Shown here one piece after another: positions 34,584 to 42,588 of a stretch of DNA of 54,541 bases (position 1 is its first letter; each line of letters opens with the position of its first letter). This stretch comes from Bacteroidota bacterium (GTDB lineage Bacteria; Bacteroidota; Bacteroidia; B-17B0; Aurantibacillaceae), in the NCBI GenBank assembly GCA_963169355.1, contig CAUJCR010000043.1, positions 1 through 54,541 of the forward strand, written 5' to 3'. Both the position numbers and the translations under genes were made by a program. The notes below the pieces were generated by a model. That model worked only from the letters and a program-made list of their open reading frames with translations, ran no database searches and had not been told where the DNA came from.

Positions 34584-35495
34584 ATGAGAACTGTAATTTT
34601 CTTTGCTTTATATTTAGTTGTTTTATCAGTTTGTGCGCAAAAAAATTTGACGCCAGAAGAATATATTGCCAAATATAAAGACGATGCTATTAAAGAGATG
34701 TATTTACATAAAGTACCTGCTTGTATAACTTTGGCTCAAGGCATGTTAGAAAGCGGCAATGGCAATAGTGAGTTGTGCAGAAAAGCTAATAATCATTTTG
34801 GAATAAAATGTCATAAAGAGTGGGGCGGCGATACTTATATAATGGACGATGATTCGGCTAATGAATGTTTTAGAAAATACAATAGTGCTTTAGATTCGTA
34901 CAGCGACCATAGTATGTTTCTATATTCTCGTTCGCGCTATGCATCCTTATTTGAATTACCATTAACGGATTATAAGGGGTGGTGCTATGGTTTAAAAAAA
35001 GCGGGTTATGCAACCGATCCTAAATACCCTGAACGATTGATTTCACTTATTGAACGCTATAAACTACATGAACTGAATGTATTAGAAGATTCGCCCCTAA
35101 AACCATTAACACCTAAGGTAAATCTAAAATCAGATATGAAATTACGAGAAGTGTATCGTTTTAATCATATTCGATTTGTGATTGCAGGAAAAGATGATTC
35201 GTATTTTAAAATAGCCAATGATTTTGATGTAGAATTAGATGACTTGTTGGAGTATAACGATTTAACTAAAAATGATAAAATACACTATGGTCAAAAAATA
35301 TTTATTGAGAAAAAACGTCGTAGAGCGTTAGAACCCTATCACGTTGTGCAACGAAATGAAACCTTAAAATCGATTTCTCAATTACATGGCATAAGATTGA
35401 GTAGTTTATGTAAGAAAAACCATTTAAAACCAACAGATACTCTAAAAGTGGGTGATGTATTGTACTTGCGTCAACGAAAAAATAAAACCGATTAG
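34584..35495 (+). CDS. Exported glucosaminidase with two LysM domains
   Basis: Peptidoglycan hydrolase of the mannosyl-glycoprotein endo-beta-N-acetylglucosaminidase (GH73) type. A signal peptide (ATG at 34584, ending SVCAQ) is followed by the catalytic domain (about 25-155) with AQGMLESGNGNSEL, whose glutamate is the likely acid, and FGIKC. Two LysM cell-wall-binding modules follow (about 200-245 with DVELDDLLEYNDL; 260-300 with YHVVQRNETLKSISQ). A GTG at 34569 would add five residues and spoil the signal. The urea transporter gene starts 2 bases after its stop. Confidence 0.9.
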   Translation: MRTVIFFALYLVVLSVCAQKNLTPEEYIAKYKDDAIKEMYLHKVPACITLAQGMLESGNGNSELCRKANNHFGIKCHKEWGGDTYIMDDDSANECFRKYNSALDSYSDHSMFLYSRSRYASLFELPLTDYKGWCYGLKKAGYATDPKYPERLISLIERYKLHELNVLEDSPLKPLTPKVNLKSDMKLREVYRFNHIRFVIAGKDDSYFKIANDFDVELDDLLEYNDLTKNDKIHYGQKIFIEKKRRRALEPYHVVQRNETLKSISQLHGIRLSSLCKKNHLKPTDTLKVGDVLYLRQRKNKTD

Positions 35496-35497
35496 TT

Positions 35498-36367
35498 GTG
35501 CTTGTAAAACAAAATAACTTTGGTTTCATAATTTCCGTCTTAAAAGGGATTGGGCAAATCTTCTTACAAGAAAATCCGTATTCAGGTGTTTTATTTATTG
35601 CAGGAATTGCTTATGCCTCACCTATAATGGCAGTATCAGCTATCCTAGCTACATTGTGTGGAACTTTATCGGCACAACTATTTAACTATAATAAAAAGGA
35701 TATAGAATCTGGTCTTTATGGATTTAATGCCGCTTTAATAGGAGTGGCGTTGATGTTGTTTTTAAAGCCAATTTTTATAACATGGATATTAGTAGTCATA
35801 AGTTCTGTTGTTGCTTCGTTCATTCAACACTATTTTTTATCTAAAAAATTACCCGTATTTACATTTACATTTGTAATCATTACATGGCTCATCCTATTTA
35901 TTGTACATCATTTTTTTATCGACTTATTAAACCAAAGTAATGTTGCTCTACAACCCAAAGCCGAAATAGATTTCACATTTCCAGTAAAAGGATTCGGTCA
36001 AGTGATTTTTCAAGACCATTTAATCTCATCGAGTTTGTTTATCTTAGGCATACTTATTAATTCGCCTTTAGCAGTTTTGTATGGAGGTGTGGCGGCTGTA
36101 ATTTCTGGATATTTAGCATATCTTTTTAAAATGCCTTTAGACGAAATTAATAATGGCATATTTAGTTATAATGCCGTTTTATGTGCCATTGTTTTTGCTA
36201 ACACAGAAATAAAAAATATATTTTGGGCTTTGTACTCAGTACTATTAAGTTTATTTTTTGTGTTGGTTATGGCTCATTGGCAATTATTACAATTAACATT
36301 TCCTTTTGTTTTAGCCTCTTTCTTAATGGTTAGTATAAAAGAACGGTTAGTAACTAAACAACATTAA
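35498..36367 (+). CDS. Urea transporter family protein
   Basis: A 289-residue inner-membrane protein of the UT/SLC14 family with about ten hydrophobic segments and internal two-fold symmetry. ENPYSGVLFIAGIAYASP near residue 27 and SSSLFILGILINSP near 168 are paired, as are GLYGFNAALIG and GIFSYNAVLCAI. The start is GTG, 2 bases after the glucosaminidase stop. No urease genes are nearby, so the physiological substrate is uncertain; urea or another small amide is possible. Confidence 0.85.
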   Translation: MLVKQNNFGFIISVLKGIGQIFLQENPYSGVLFIAGIAYASPIMAVSAILATLCGTLSAQLFNYNKKDIESGLYGFNAALIGVALMLFLKPIFITWILVVISSVVASFIQHYFLSKKLPVFTFTFVIITWLILFIVHHFFIDLLNQSNVALQPKAEIDFTFPVKGFGQVIFQDHLISSSLFILGILINSPLAVLYGGVAAVISGYLAYLFKMPLDEINNGIFSYNAVLCAIVFANTEIKNIFWALYSVLLSLFFVLVMAHWQLLQLTFPFVLASFLMVSIKERLVTKQH

Positions 36368-36379
36368 ATTTCATAATAG

Positions 36380-37177
36380 ATGAATCTACAAGATTTAACG
36401 CAACAGGTTATTCATATAGCTAAAGAAGCAGGACAGTTTATTCGTAGCGAGAGACAGATATTTAACTATCAAAATGTTGAAGTAAAAGGATTAAATGATT
36501 TAGTAAGTTATGTGGATAAAACGTCGGAAAAAATGATTGTAGAAAAATTAGCTAACGTTTTTCCTGAGGCTGGTTTTATAGTAGAGGAGGATACAAAATC
36601 AGATACTAAAAGCTATAATTGGATTGTTGACCCATTAGATGGCACCACAAATTTTGTTCACGGAATTCCTTGCTACGCTGTTAGCATTGCATTAGAATAC
36701 CAAGGCGAAATTATATTAGGTGTGGTATATGAAGTGGCACAAGATGAATGTTTTTGGGCATATAAAAACGGTGGTGCTTACTTAAATGGACAAAAAGTTC
36801 AAGTGTCTCAGCGCAAAAATTTATCCGAAAGTTTAATAGCAACTGGTTTTCCAATATATAATTTTAGCAGGCTAGATAGTTACTTACAAGTATTTACGCA
36901 TTTAATGAAAAATACCCATGGCATAAGACGAATAGGAGCGGCCGCCGCCGATTTATGTTACTTAGCTTGTGGTAGGGTAGATGCTTTTTTTGAATATAAC
37001 CTTAATGCTTGGGACGTAGCTGCTGGCGCTTTAATTGTAAAAGAAGCTGGAGGGCAGGTAACTGATTTTACATTACAAAACAATTGGTTGTTTGGTAAAG
37101 AAATTATAGCATCCAATGCTTTATTGAAAGGTGAATTTGGTTGTTTAGTTCAAGAAAAATTTAAGTTGAATCCCTAA
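36380..37177 (+). CDS. suhB: Inositol-1-monophosphatase family protein
   Basis: Mg2+-dependent phosphatase of the SuhB/IMPase group, 265 residues. The metal ligands are in EED (69-71) and DPLDGTTNFVHG (84-95), and the second signature WDVAAGALIVKEAGG is near residue 213. Full length. Natural substrates may be inositol-1-phosphate or a related sugar phosphate. The stop codon overlaps the stop of the convergent beta-barrel gene by 3 bases. Confidence 0.92.
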   Translation: MNLQDLTQQVIHIAKEAGQFIRSERQIFNYQNVEVKGLNDLVSYVDKTSEKMIVEKLANVFPEAGFIVEEDTKSDTKSYNWIVDPLDGTTNFVHGIPCYAVSIALEYQGEIILGVVYEVAQDECFWAYKNGGAYLNGQKVQVSQRKNLSESLIATGFPIYNFSRLDSYLQVFTHLMKNTHGIRRIGAAAADLCYLACGRVDAFFEYNLNAWDVAAGALIVKEAGGQVTDFTLQNNWLFGKEIIASNALLKGEFGCLVQEKFKLNP

Positions 37178-38151
37178 AATTTAGAACGTAGTTTACTCTT
37201 TTTACGTTTAGGAGGAAAATATCTACCCACAGTTATTTGAATTGACATATAAGCATCTTTTTCTTTGTCGCCTCTTTGAGCTCCAGTTCCATCACCATTA
37301 TTAGCCGTAGCATTAGGAATATGACCCAAGCTCGGATCTGCTAATAATACAGAGGTTGCACCATAAGTTGATGCTTGTAGGGCTCTATCTGGATAATAAC
37401 TCCCGTGTACGTCATCAATATAATCTGTAAATGTTTTACGGTAACTTAATTCTAATCCAATATTCCAATATCTATTTAAATTGCACCGCCAAGCAATTCC
37501 TATAGGAATACTAAGCGATATTCTACGGTATTGTTTAGGCCCTCCTGGCAATCCTTGACCTTCGGTATGCAACCTATGTAATTTTTCCCATCTGCCAGTT
37601 ACTGGATTTCTTCCTTTTGGATTAAAATAAAAACCACCAACACCCACAAAAATCATAAATTCATTTGCCTTAGTTGACATACGTCGTTTCCTTGTGTTTT
37701 TTAGGTTATATCTATGTCCTACTTGATTTGTAAAAAAACAATATTCGGCTCTTACGGCTAATTCAAAAATATTCGATTTAAAATTTAAGTTGCGATTATT
37801 CCTAAATTGTTCTTGTGTTAATTTATCATCACCAGAAACTAATAAATAATTAAACCCAGCATGTAATCCAAAATTCTTGGCGAATTTATAACGATAAGCC
37901 GCACTGGCAGCAGGACGAGTTAATACAAACTCAATATCTACAGGACTAAAATCGGTACCTACTTTATTTAAACCTCCTAAATCTCCTAAAAATTGACTAG
38001 CGCCTACCGACAAAATAGCCTCTTGTCTGTATTTTTTCCAATCGTCTTTTCTAGCAAATCCACCCTGAGAAAACAAAGCAGGCGCATAAATACAAGAAAC
38101 TAAACAGAAAAGTATAAAAGTTTTAAAATTCATTAATTTACTAAAATACAA
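37174..38151 (-). CDS. DUF6089-type outer-membrane beta-barrel protein, paralogue 1
   Basis: A 325-residue exported barrel protein: signal peptide to about residue 29, then SVGASQFLGDLGGLNKVGTDFSPVD near residue 49 and ELSYRKTFTDYIDDVHG near 232, features of the DUF6089 family. KSKLRSKF is the terminal strand. It is 102 bases downstream of a closely similar gene on the same strand and uses an identical LRSKF ending, so the two are a tandem duplication. Function unknown; probably structural or a small channel. Confidence 0.8.
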   Translation of the reverse strand: MYFSKLMNFKTFILFCLVSCIYAPALFSQGGFARKDDWKKYRQEAILSVGASQFLGDLGGLNKVGTDFSPVDIEFVLTRPAASAAYRYKFAKNFGLHAGFNYLLVSGDDKLTQEQFRNNRNLNFKSNIFELAVRAEYCFFTNQVGHRYNLKNTRKRRMSTKANEFMIFVGVGGFYFNPKGRNPVTGRWEKLHRLHTEGQGLPGGPKQYRRISLSIPIGIAWRCNLNRYWNIGLELSYRKTFTDYIDDVHGSYYPDRALQASTYGATSVLLADPSLGHIPNATANNGDGTGAQRGDKEKDAYMSIQITVGRYFPPKRKKSKLRSKF

Positions 38152-38253
38152 AAACTATCCTTTTTTAGGGTAATAAAAGTCGCTAAATTAATAAAAAAAT
38201 CAGTTAAATCGATTAAGTTTAACAACTTCAATTAAAAATAACCTAAAATTAAT

Positions 38254-39210
38254 TTAGAATTTAGATCTAAGTTTAGTTCTTCCGCGTTTAGGAGGGAAGA
38301 AACGACCTACTGTTATTTGGAAAGTCATATAAGAATCTTTGTCTTTATGACCTCTTACGGCACCAGTACCGTCAGCACTTGGAGAAGTTGCTCCATGAAT
38401 TAATCCTAAACTAGGATCAGCCATCTCAGCAGATTTTGTACCATAAGCACTTTCTAAAGCTGCTTTGTCGTAATAATTTCCACCTACATCATCAATGTAA
38501 TCAGTGAATGTTTTACGATAACTAAATTCAGCACCTACTGACCAATATTTATCAACTATTACATGTACGGCTAATCCTATCGGGATACTTACAGATACAC
38601 GTTTATATTGTTTTGGTCCACCAGGTAAGCCTTGTCCTTCGGTATGCAAGTTATATAACTTTACATATTTTCCAGAAGCATCCATTCCTTTTGGATTAAA
38701 ATAGAATACACCTACACCAACAAAACCAATTAATTCGGTAGTATAACGTTTAGCAGTTTTACCTAAAGATTTTTTTAGACTATATACTCCAGAACGTTTA
38801 AATGAAGAAATGCCGAATTCGAGGCGAGTTGATAATTCGTAGATATTTGATTTGAAATTAAGATTTCTATTTTGACGATAGGTCTCAGTTGTTAATTTAT
38901 CGTCTCCAGATACAGATAAAAAGTTAAATCCTGAATTTAAATTTATGTTTTTTGTAAATTTATATCTAAACCCAACCTGAGCAGCTGCACGAGTTTTTGA
39001 AAATTCATAATCTACTGGACTTAATCGGGTACCAATGGTATTTCTACCCCCTAAATCCCCTAAAAATCCAGAAGCACCTACACCCACAATTAATTCTTTT
39101 CTGTACTTTTTCCAAGCATTAGGTCTTGCAAAAGACTGAGCATTAATGTGATGAAATGCCAATATGGAAAAGAAAAAAATGAAAATAATGTAATTTTTAT
39201 GTTTAATCAC
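38254..39210 (-). CDS. DUF6089-type outer-membrane beta-barrel protein, paralogue 2
   Basis: A 318-residue paralogue of the adjacent gene, with a signal peptide ending INAQS. It shares VGASGFLGDLGGRNTIGTRL, SGDDKLT, HTEGQGLPGGPKQY and SYRKTFTDYIDDV. The pair differs mainly in loops and at the N-terminus, so the two have probably diverged in what they contact outside the cell while keeping the barrel. Confidence 0.8.
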   Translation of the reverse strand: MIKHKNYIIFIFFFSILAFHHINAQSFARPNAWKKYRKELIVGVGASGFLGDLGGRNTIGTRLSPVDYEFSKTRAAAQVGFRYKFTKNINLNSGFNFLSVSGDDKLTTETYRQNRNLNFKSNIYELSTRLEFGISSFKRSGVYSLKKSLGKTAKRYTTELIGFVGVGVFYFNPKGMDASGKYVKLYNLHTEGQGLPGGPKQYKRVSVSIPIGLAVHVIVDKYWSVGAEFSYRKTFTDYIDDVGGNYYDKAALESAYGTKSAEMADPSLGLIHGATSPSADGTGAVRGHKDKDSYMTFQITVGRFFPPKRGRTKLRSKF

Positions 39211-39300
39211 AAATATTAAATTAAGGGTTACAAGGGTTAAAAATATATATTTTTACTTAATACACACAAATTTTAACTAAAAAAAATTAAGATTTAGGTG

Positions 39301-40359
39301 TTAATTACCAAAATCCTCATTAATGTAATATAATTTGTAATACTTCATGCCTCGTTCTTCGTCATAATTTTTTTCTACATAGTCATGTCGCCCATGTACG
39401 TATATATGGAAGTTTTTATCCAGTTTTATGACACTTTTCATGAACTTTTGATTTTTCTTTACTGCTGTTGGCGAAATCTCAAAATCATCAATGGCAGTTA
39501 GGTTTAGTTTGTCGTTGTAACTTTGTCGATAATCTCTAAAAGCTTCTTGAAGTTCTTGTTGTGGTAAAATTTCTTTTTCAAATTCTTTTAAATTAAATCT
39601 ATCTTTTTCTTTAAAAAAGCTAGTACTTTTATTAAGCATCATCATTTGGTCTTCTTTGCTCACATTATTGTTCTCGGTAAGTACTTCTTCACAAAAACCG
39701 CGACAAGTATTTATAAAATTACTAGTGTGATAAAAAGCATTTTCTTTTAATTCAGTATTTAAAAAATCATCTATCCAATAATAGGCACACTCGGCTATTT
39801 TATTATTGTTATCTACTATGCTGATTTTATAGCCATTATTAGTATCTGTGTTAAAAATAATACAACCTTTATCTAATTTATTAATATTAATGCCATTGTC
39901 ACACTCAATATCAAAATTATCCATGTGCTGAAACACTTTTAAATAAGTGTCTTTATTTTCTGTTTTAAAAAAGCCAACCGCATCACAAATAACACCATCA
40001 ATATTACAATCCTTAAAATAACAACTATAAAATTCGCCCCCTTTTATTTTTGGGTGCATCGATTGGTTATACAAATGCTCAGCAATTTTTTTACTATTTT
40101 CAATTAATTTTTTTGGTGAGTTAAAAATTTCACTCACATAGCTTTTTACATCGTGGTAGTGTAGGTCGTTTTTTGATTTGAATTGATAATAAATATCTGT
40201 TTTAAATGGCGATGTTAAATACCTCATTACGGTATCATTTAAAAAATCGTCGGCTATTTTTATTTCTTTTTCGCTAAGTGTAAGCTCTTCGCCTAGTCCT
40301 TTATTTCCAACATAGTGAATGGCAAATTGCGTTAATTCTGTTCTTGTAAAATCTATCAT
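39301..40359 (-). CDS. Nucleoid-associated protein (YejK/NdpA family)
   Basis: A 352-residue protein matching the NdpA/YejK family: an N-terminal block beginning IDFTRTELTQFAIHYVGNKG, then a long alpha/beta region ending HIYVHGRHDYVEKNYDEERGMKYYKLYYNE-like. No signal peptide or membrane segment. E. coli YejK binds nucleoid DNA and interacts with gyrase or ParC, but its role here is unknown. It lies between rplS (same strand, upstream) and the DUF6089 pair. Confidence 0.8.
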   Translation of the reverse strand: MIDFTRTELTQFAIHYVGNKGLGEELTLSEKEIKIADDFLNDTVMRYLTSPFKTDIYYQFKSKNDLHYHDVKSYVSEIFNSPKKLIENSKKIAEHLYNQSMHPKIKGGEFYSCYFKDCNIDGVICDAVGFFKTENKDTYLKVFQHMDNFDIECDNGININKLDKGCIIFNTDTNNGYKISIVDNNNKIAECAYYWIDDFLNTELKENAFYHTSNFINTCRGFCEEVLTENNNVSKEDQMMMLNKSTSFFKEKDRFNLKEFEKEILPQQELQEAFRDYRQSYNDKLNLTAIDDFEISPTAVKKNQKFMKSVIKLDKNFHIYVHGRHDYVEKNYDEERGMKYYKLYYINEDFGN

Positions 40360-40450
40360 ATTAGTAAAATAAAGTAATAAATATACTTATTAAAATTTCG
40401 GAAGAATTAACAATGTATAAACAAATGAGCATTATGTAAACTCAAAAAAA

Positions 40451-40480
40451 AATCCTGCAAATCGTTGCAGGATTTTTTTG
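40451..40480 (-). terminator. Terminator after rplS
   Basis: AATCCTGCAA, ATCG, TTGCAGGATT is a perfect 10-bp stem with a 4-base loop and A/T runs of at least seven on both sides. It lies 30 bases beyond the rplS stop and could also block read-through from the other side. Confidence 0.85.
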
Positions 40481-40511
40481 AATATAAATATTTAATATAT
40501 TAAGCTTCGTT

Positions 40512-40862
40512 TCATTGTACTTTTTCACGAATACGTGCTGCTTTACCAGTACGTGAACGTAGATAGTATAACTTAGCACGACGAACGACACCAACTTTAT
40601 TTACCTCAATTTTGTCAATAAATGGTGATGATAAAGGGAAAATACGCTCAACACCAATACCATTTGAAATTTTACGAACTGTAAAAGAAGCTGTTGCTGG
40701 CTCATTTTTACGTTGTATTACAATTCCTTGAAATCTTTGTACACGCTCTTTATCACCTTCTTTAATTTTGTAGTGAACAGTTACTGTATCTCCTGCTTTA
40801 AACTTAGGATGATTTACATCTGCGCTCAACTGTTTTTTTACGTAATCTAATAATAAACTCAT
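40512..40862 (-). CDS. rplS: 50S ribosomal protein L19
   Basis: Large-subunit protein at the 30S-50S interface. The 116 residues include [54 protein letters not shown], and the basic tail [21 protein letters not shown]. Length is normal. It has its own consensus promoter and a structured leader (see separate entry), and it ends at a strong terminator, so it appears to be monocistronic. Confidence 0.98.
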   Translation of the reverse strand: MSLLLDYVKKQLSADVNHPKFKAGDTVTVHYKIKEGDKERVQRFQGIVIQRKNEPATASFTVRKISNGIGVERIFPLSSPFIDKIEVNKVGVVRRAKLYYLRSRTGKAARIREKVQ

Positions 40863-40967
40863 TGTTTCTTATTTTTAATAATTAATCTTTTTGGCATTCA
40901 TTGCACCGTGCAATCAGAGGCTAAAAAAGTAGGAGGCAAATTTAGTAATTTCTTTTGTTTCTGCAAA
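40863..40967 (-). promoter_or_regulatory. rplS promoter and hairpin-bearing leader
   Basis: On the minus strand TTTG (40967-40964), 19 bases, then TAAATTTG (40944-40937) is a perfect Bacteroidota promoter. Transcription would start near 40930, giving a leader of about 68 bases. In it a palindrome ATTGCAC-C-GTGCAAT (40900-40914 on the plus strand) can form a hairpin, about 37 bases before the start codon. Autoregulatory leaders are known for ribosomal protein genes, including proposals for L19 in Flavobacteria; whether this is one is unproven. Confidence 0.6.
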
Positions 40968-41018
40968 GATTCTTTAATTTATTTAGGTAATTGATAATCA
41001 GATAGTTAAATATTTATT

Positions 41019-41492
41019 TTATTCTTTGCTTTCTTCTTTCGGGTAGGTAGTTTGATGCTCATTATTAGATGAATAAATTTCATCTACATCATCTTCGGTT
41101 TCATTTAGTTCATAACTCTTTTCTTTCGATAAGTTAACATTTACAACTACAGGTGGTGGATTAACACTGAATATCCATGTTGGCCCATTTAAATAGTAAT
41201 AGCCTTGTCTCCAATTATCCCAATAAAAATTATATTTTGGAAAAAACACCCATCTTCTATGAAATGTATGGGTTGGATGCCAAATTGGATGATACACTAC
41301 AATTTTTGCTGGTCGATAAACACTTCGTTTTACAATTACAGTTCTTTTTGGTCCTTGTTTATGTACTACAACTTTTTTAGTTGGTTGATTTACTCTTTTG
41401 TGTACATGACCGTGTGCTCTTTGAGAATAGGAAGCAAGATAACTAAAAATGCATAAACAACTTACAAGTAAGATTTTTGGAATAGATTTCAT
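41019..41492 (-). CDS. Exported histidine- and basic-residue-rich protein of unknown function
   Basis: A 157-residue protein with a signal peptide ending ASYSQ (residue 23). The mature part begins with repeated HxH and KxV segments (RAHGHVHKRVNQ, KKVVVHKQGPKR). The middle is rich in W, Y, H and F (PIWHPTHTFHRRWVFFPKY), and the tail is acidic. No domain was recognised. It may be periplasmic or surface-exposed and could bind metal through the histidines, but that is speculation. It stands alone between rplS and the thioesterase gene. Confidence 0.65.
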   Translation of the reverse strand: MKSIPKILLVSCLCIFSYLASYSQRAHGHVHKRVNQPTKKVVVHKQGPKRTVIVKRSVYRPAKIVVYHPIWHPTHTFHRRWVFFPKYNFYWDNWRQGYYYLNGPTWIFSVNPPPVVVNVNLSKEKSYELNETEDDVDEIYSSNNEHQTTYPKEESKE

Positions 41493-41614
41493 AACTTAAA
41501 ATTTTAGGTTAAACATTTAATGGGGATGTTGTCTTATATAGTTATAATCAAGAACTATACTAAACTTAAAATTTAGCTAAAATTAAATGAATAAAAAGGT
41601 TAAAAATAAAATTT

Positions 41615-42028
41615 TCATTCCCATTTCTTTGAAGTTCTATAAACAGTTCCTTTAAATAAGGCAACTATTGCACGGGTTGATTGGTTATATATTTTTATAG
41701 TATAGATACCTATTTTATTAGAACATTTTTCTTCAGTTGCTTCGGCAATTATTACATCGTGTTCTTTAAGCGACTCCGTATGTGATATAGATGTTTCTAC
41801 AGATACGGATTTCATTCCATGTGAGTTAGACGCAAAAGCTAAGGCACTATCGGCTAGAGAATAAGTAATACCACCATGAGCAATGCCAAATCCATTCAGC
41901 ATTTCTTTACGGATAGTCATTTTAAGTTTGCAACTACCTAGATTAGTTTCTAAAATTTCAATACCCAACCACTGGCTAAAGTGATCATTGAGCATCATTT
42001 TATCAACTATTAATTTTGCTGAACTCAT
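41615..42028 (-). CDS. PaaI-like hotdog-fold acyl-CoA thioesterase
   Basis: A 137-residue thioesterase, probably hydrolysing phenylacetyl-, hydroxybenzoyl- or similar acyl-CoA. It carries the PaaI/DUF4442 signature LNGFGIAHGGITYSLADSALAFASNS (HGG at residues 51-53 and aspartate 60 as the catalytic region). The ATG overlaps the stop of the upstream adenosyltransferase gene by one base (TAATG), so the two are coupled. Why a thioesterase follows a cobalamin enzyme is not clear. Confidence 0.88.
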   Translation of the reverse strand: MSSAKLIVDKMMLNDHFSQWLGIEILETNLGSCKLKMTIRKEMLNGFGIAHGGITYSLADSALAFASNSHGMKSVSVETSISHTESLKEHDVIIAEATEEKCSNKIGIYTIKIYNQSTRAIVALFKGTVYRTSKKWE

Positions 42029-42582
42029 TAAACTCTAGCTTTCCAAGGTGTTTCTGGGGCATTAAAGTCTTGTGTGAACTTACGAGAAAGGGTAAATAAA
42101 TAATCGGATAAACGATTTAAGTATTTATAAATTAACTCATTCACCTCGGAGGTTTCATTTAATTTTAGGACACATCGTTCGGCTCTTCTACACACACAAC
42201 GGGCAATGTGGCAAAATGAAACTGTTGAATGTCCACCAGGTAAAACAAACGATTTCATTTCTGGTAGTGTTTCATTCATTGCGTCTATTTCTTTTTCTAG
42301 GAGCACCACGTCATCTTCCGAAATTTGAGGCAATTTCATTTTATTTTTTACAGGATCGGCTGCTAATAAGGAGCCAAGTGTAAATAAGCGGTCTTGTATT
42401 TCAATCAATATTTCTTTAGAGTGTGCATCAATTTCTTGATCTCGGATTAATCCGATAGTTGAGTTTAATTCATCAACAGTTCCATAAGCTTCAATTCGTA
42501 TATCAAACTTAGGAACACGAGTGCCTCCAATTAAAGAGGTTTGCCCCTTGTCGCCTGTTTTAGTATATATCTTAAAAGCCAT
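42028..42582 (-). CDS. ATP:cob(I)alamin adenosyltransferase (PduO type)
   Basis: Makes adenosylcobalamin, the cofactor of methylmalonyl-CoA mutase and similar enzymes. The 184-residue protein starts with the ATP-binding block YTKTGDKGQTSLIGG (residues 5-19). It has FVLPGGHSTVSFCHIARCVCRRAER (about 112-136) and the terminal LNRLSDYLFTLSRKF, which is diagnostic of PduO-type enzymes. It is 6 bases downstream of a TonB-dependent receptor gene. That neighbour may be a corrinoid importer, but no direct evidence is seen. Confidence 0.93.
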   Translation of the reverse strand: MAFKIYTKTGDKGQTSLIGGTRVPKFDIRIEAYGTVDELNSTIGLIRDQEIDAHSKEILIEIQDRLFTLGSLLAADPVKNKMKLPQISEDDVVLLEKEIDAMNETLPEMKSFVLPGGHSTVSFCHIARCVCRRAERCVLKLNETSEVNELIYKYLNRLSDYLFTLSRKFTQDFNAPETPWKARV

Positions 42583-42588
42583 GATGTA

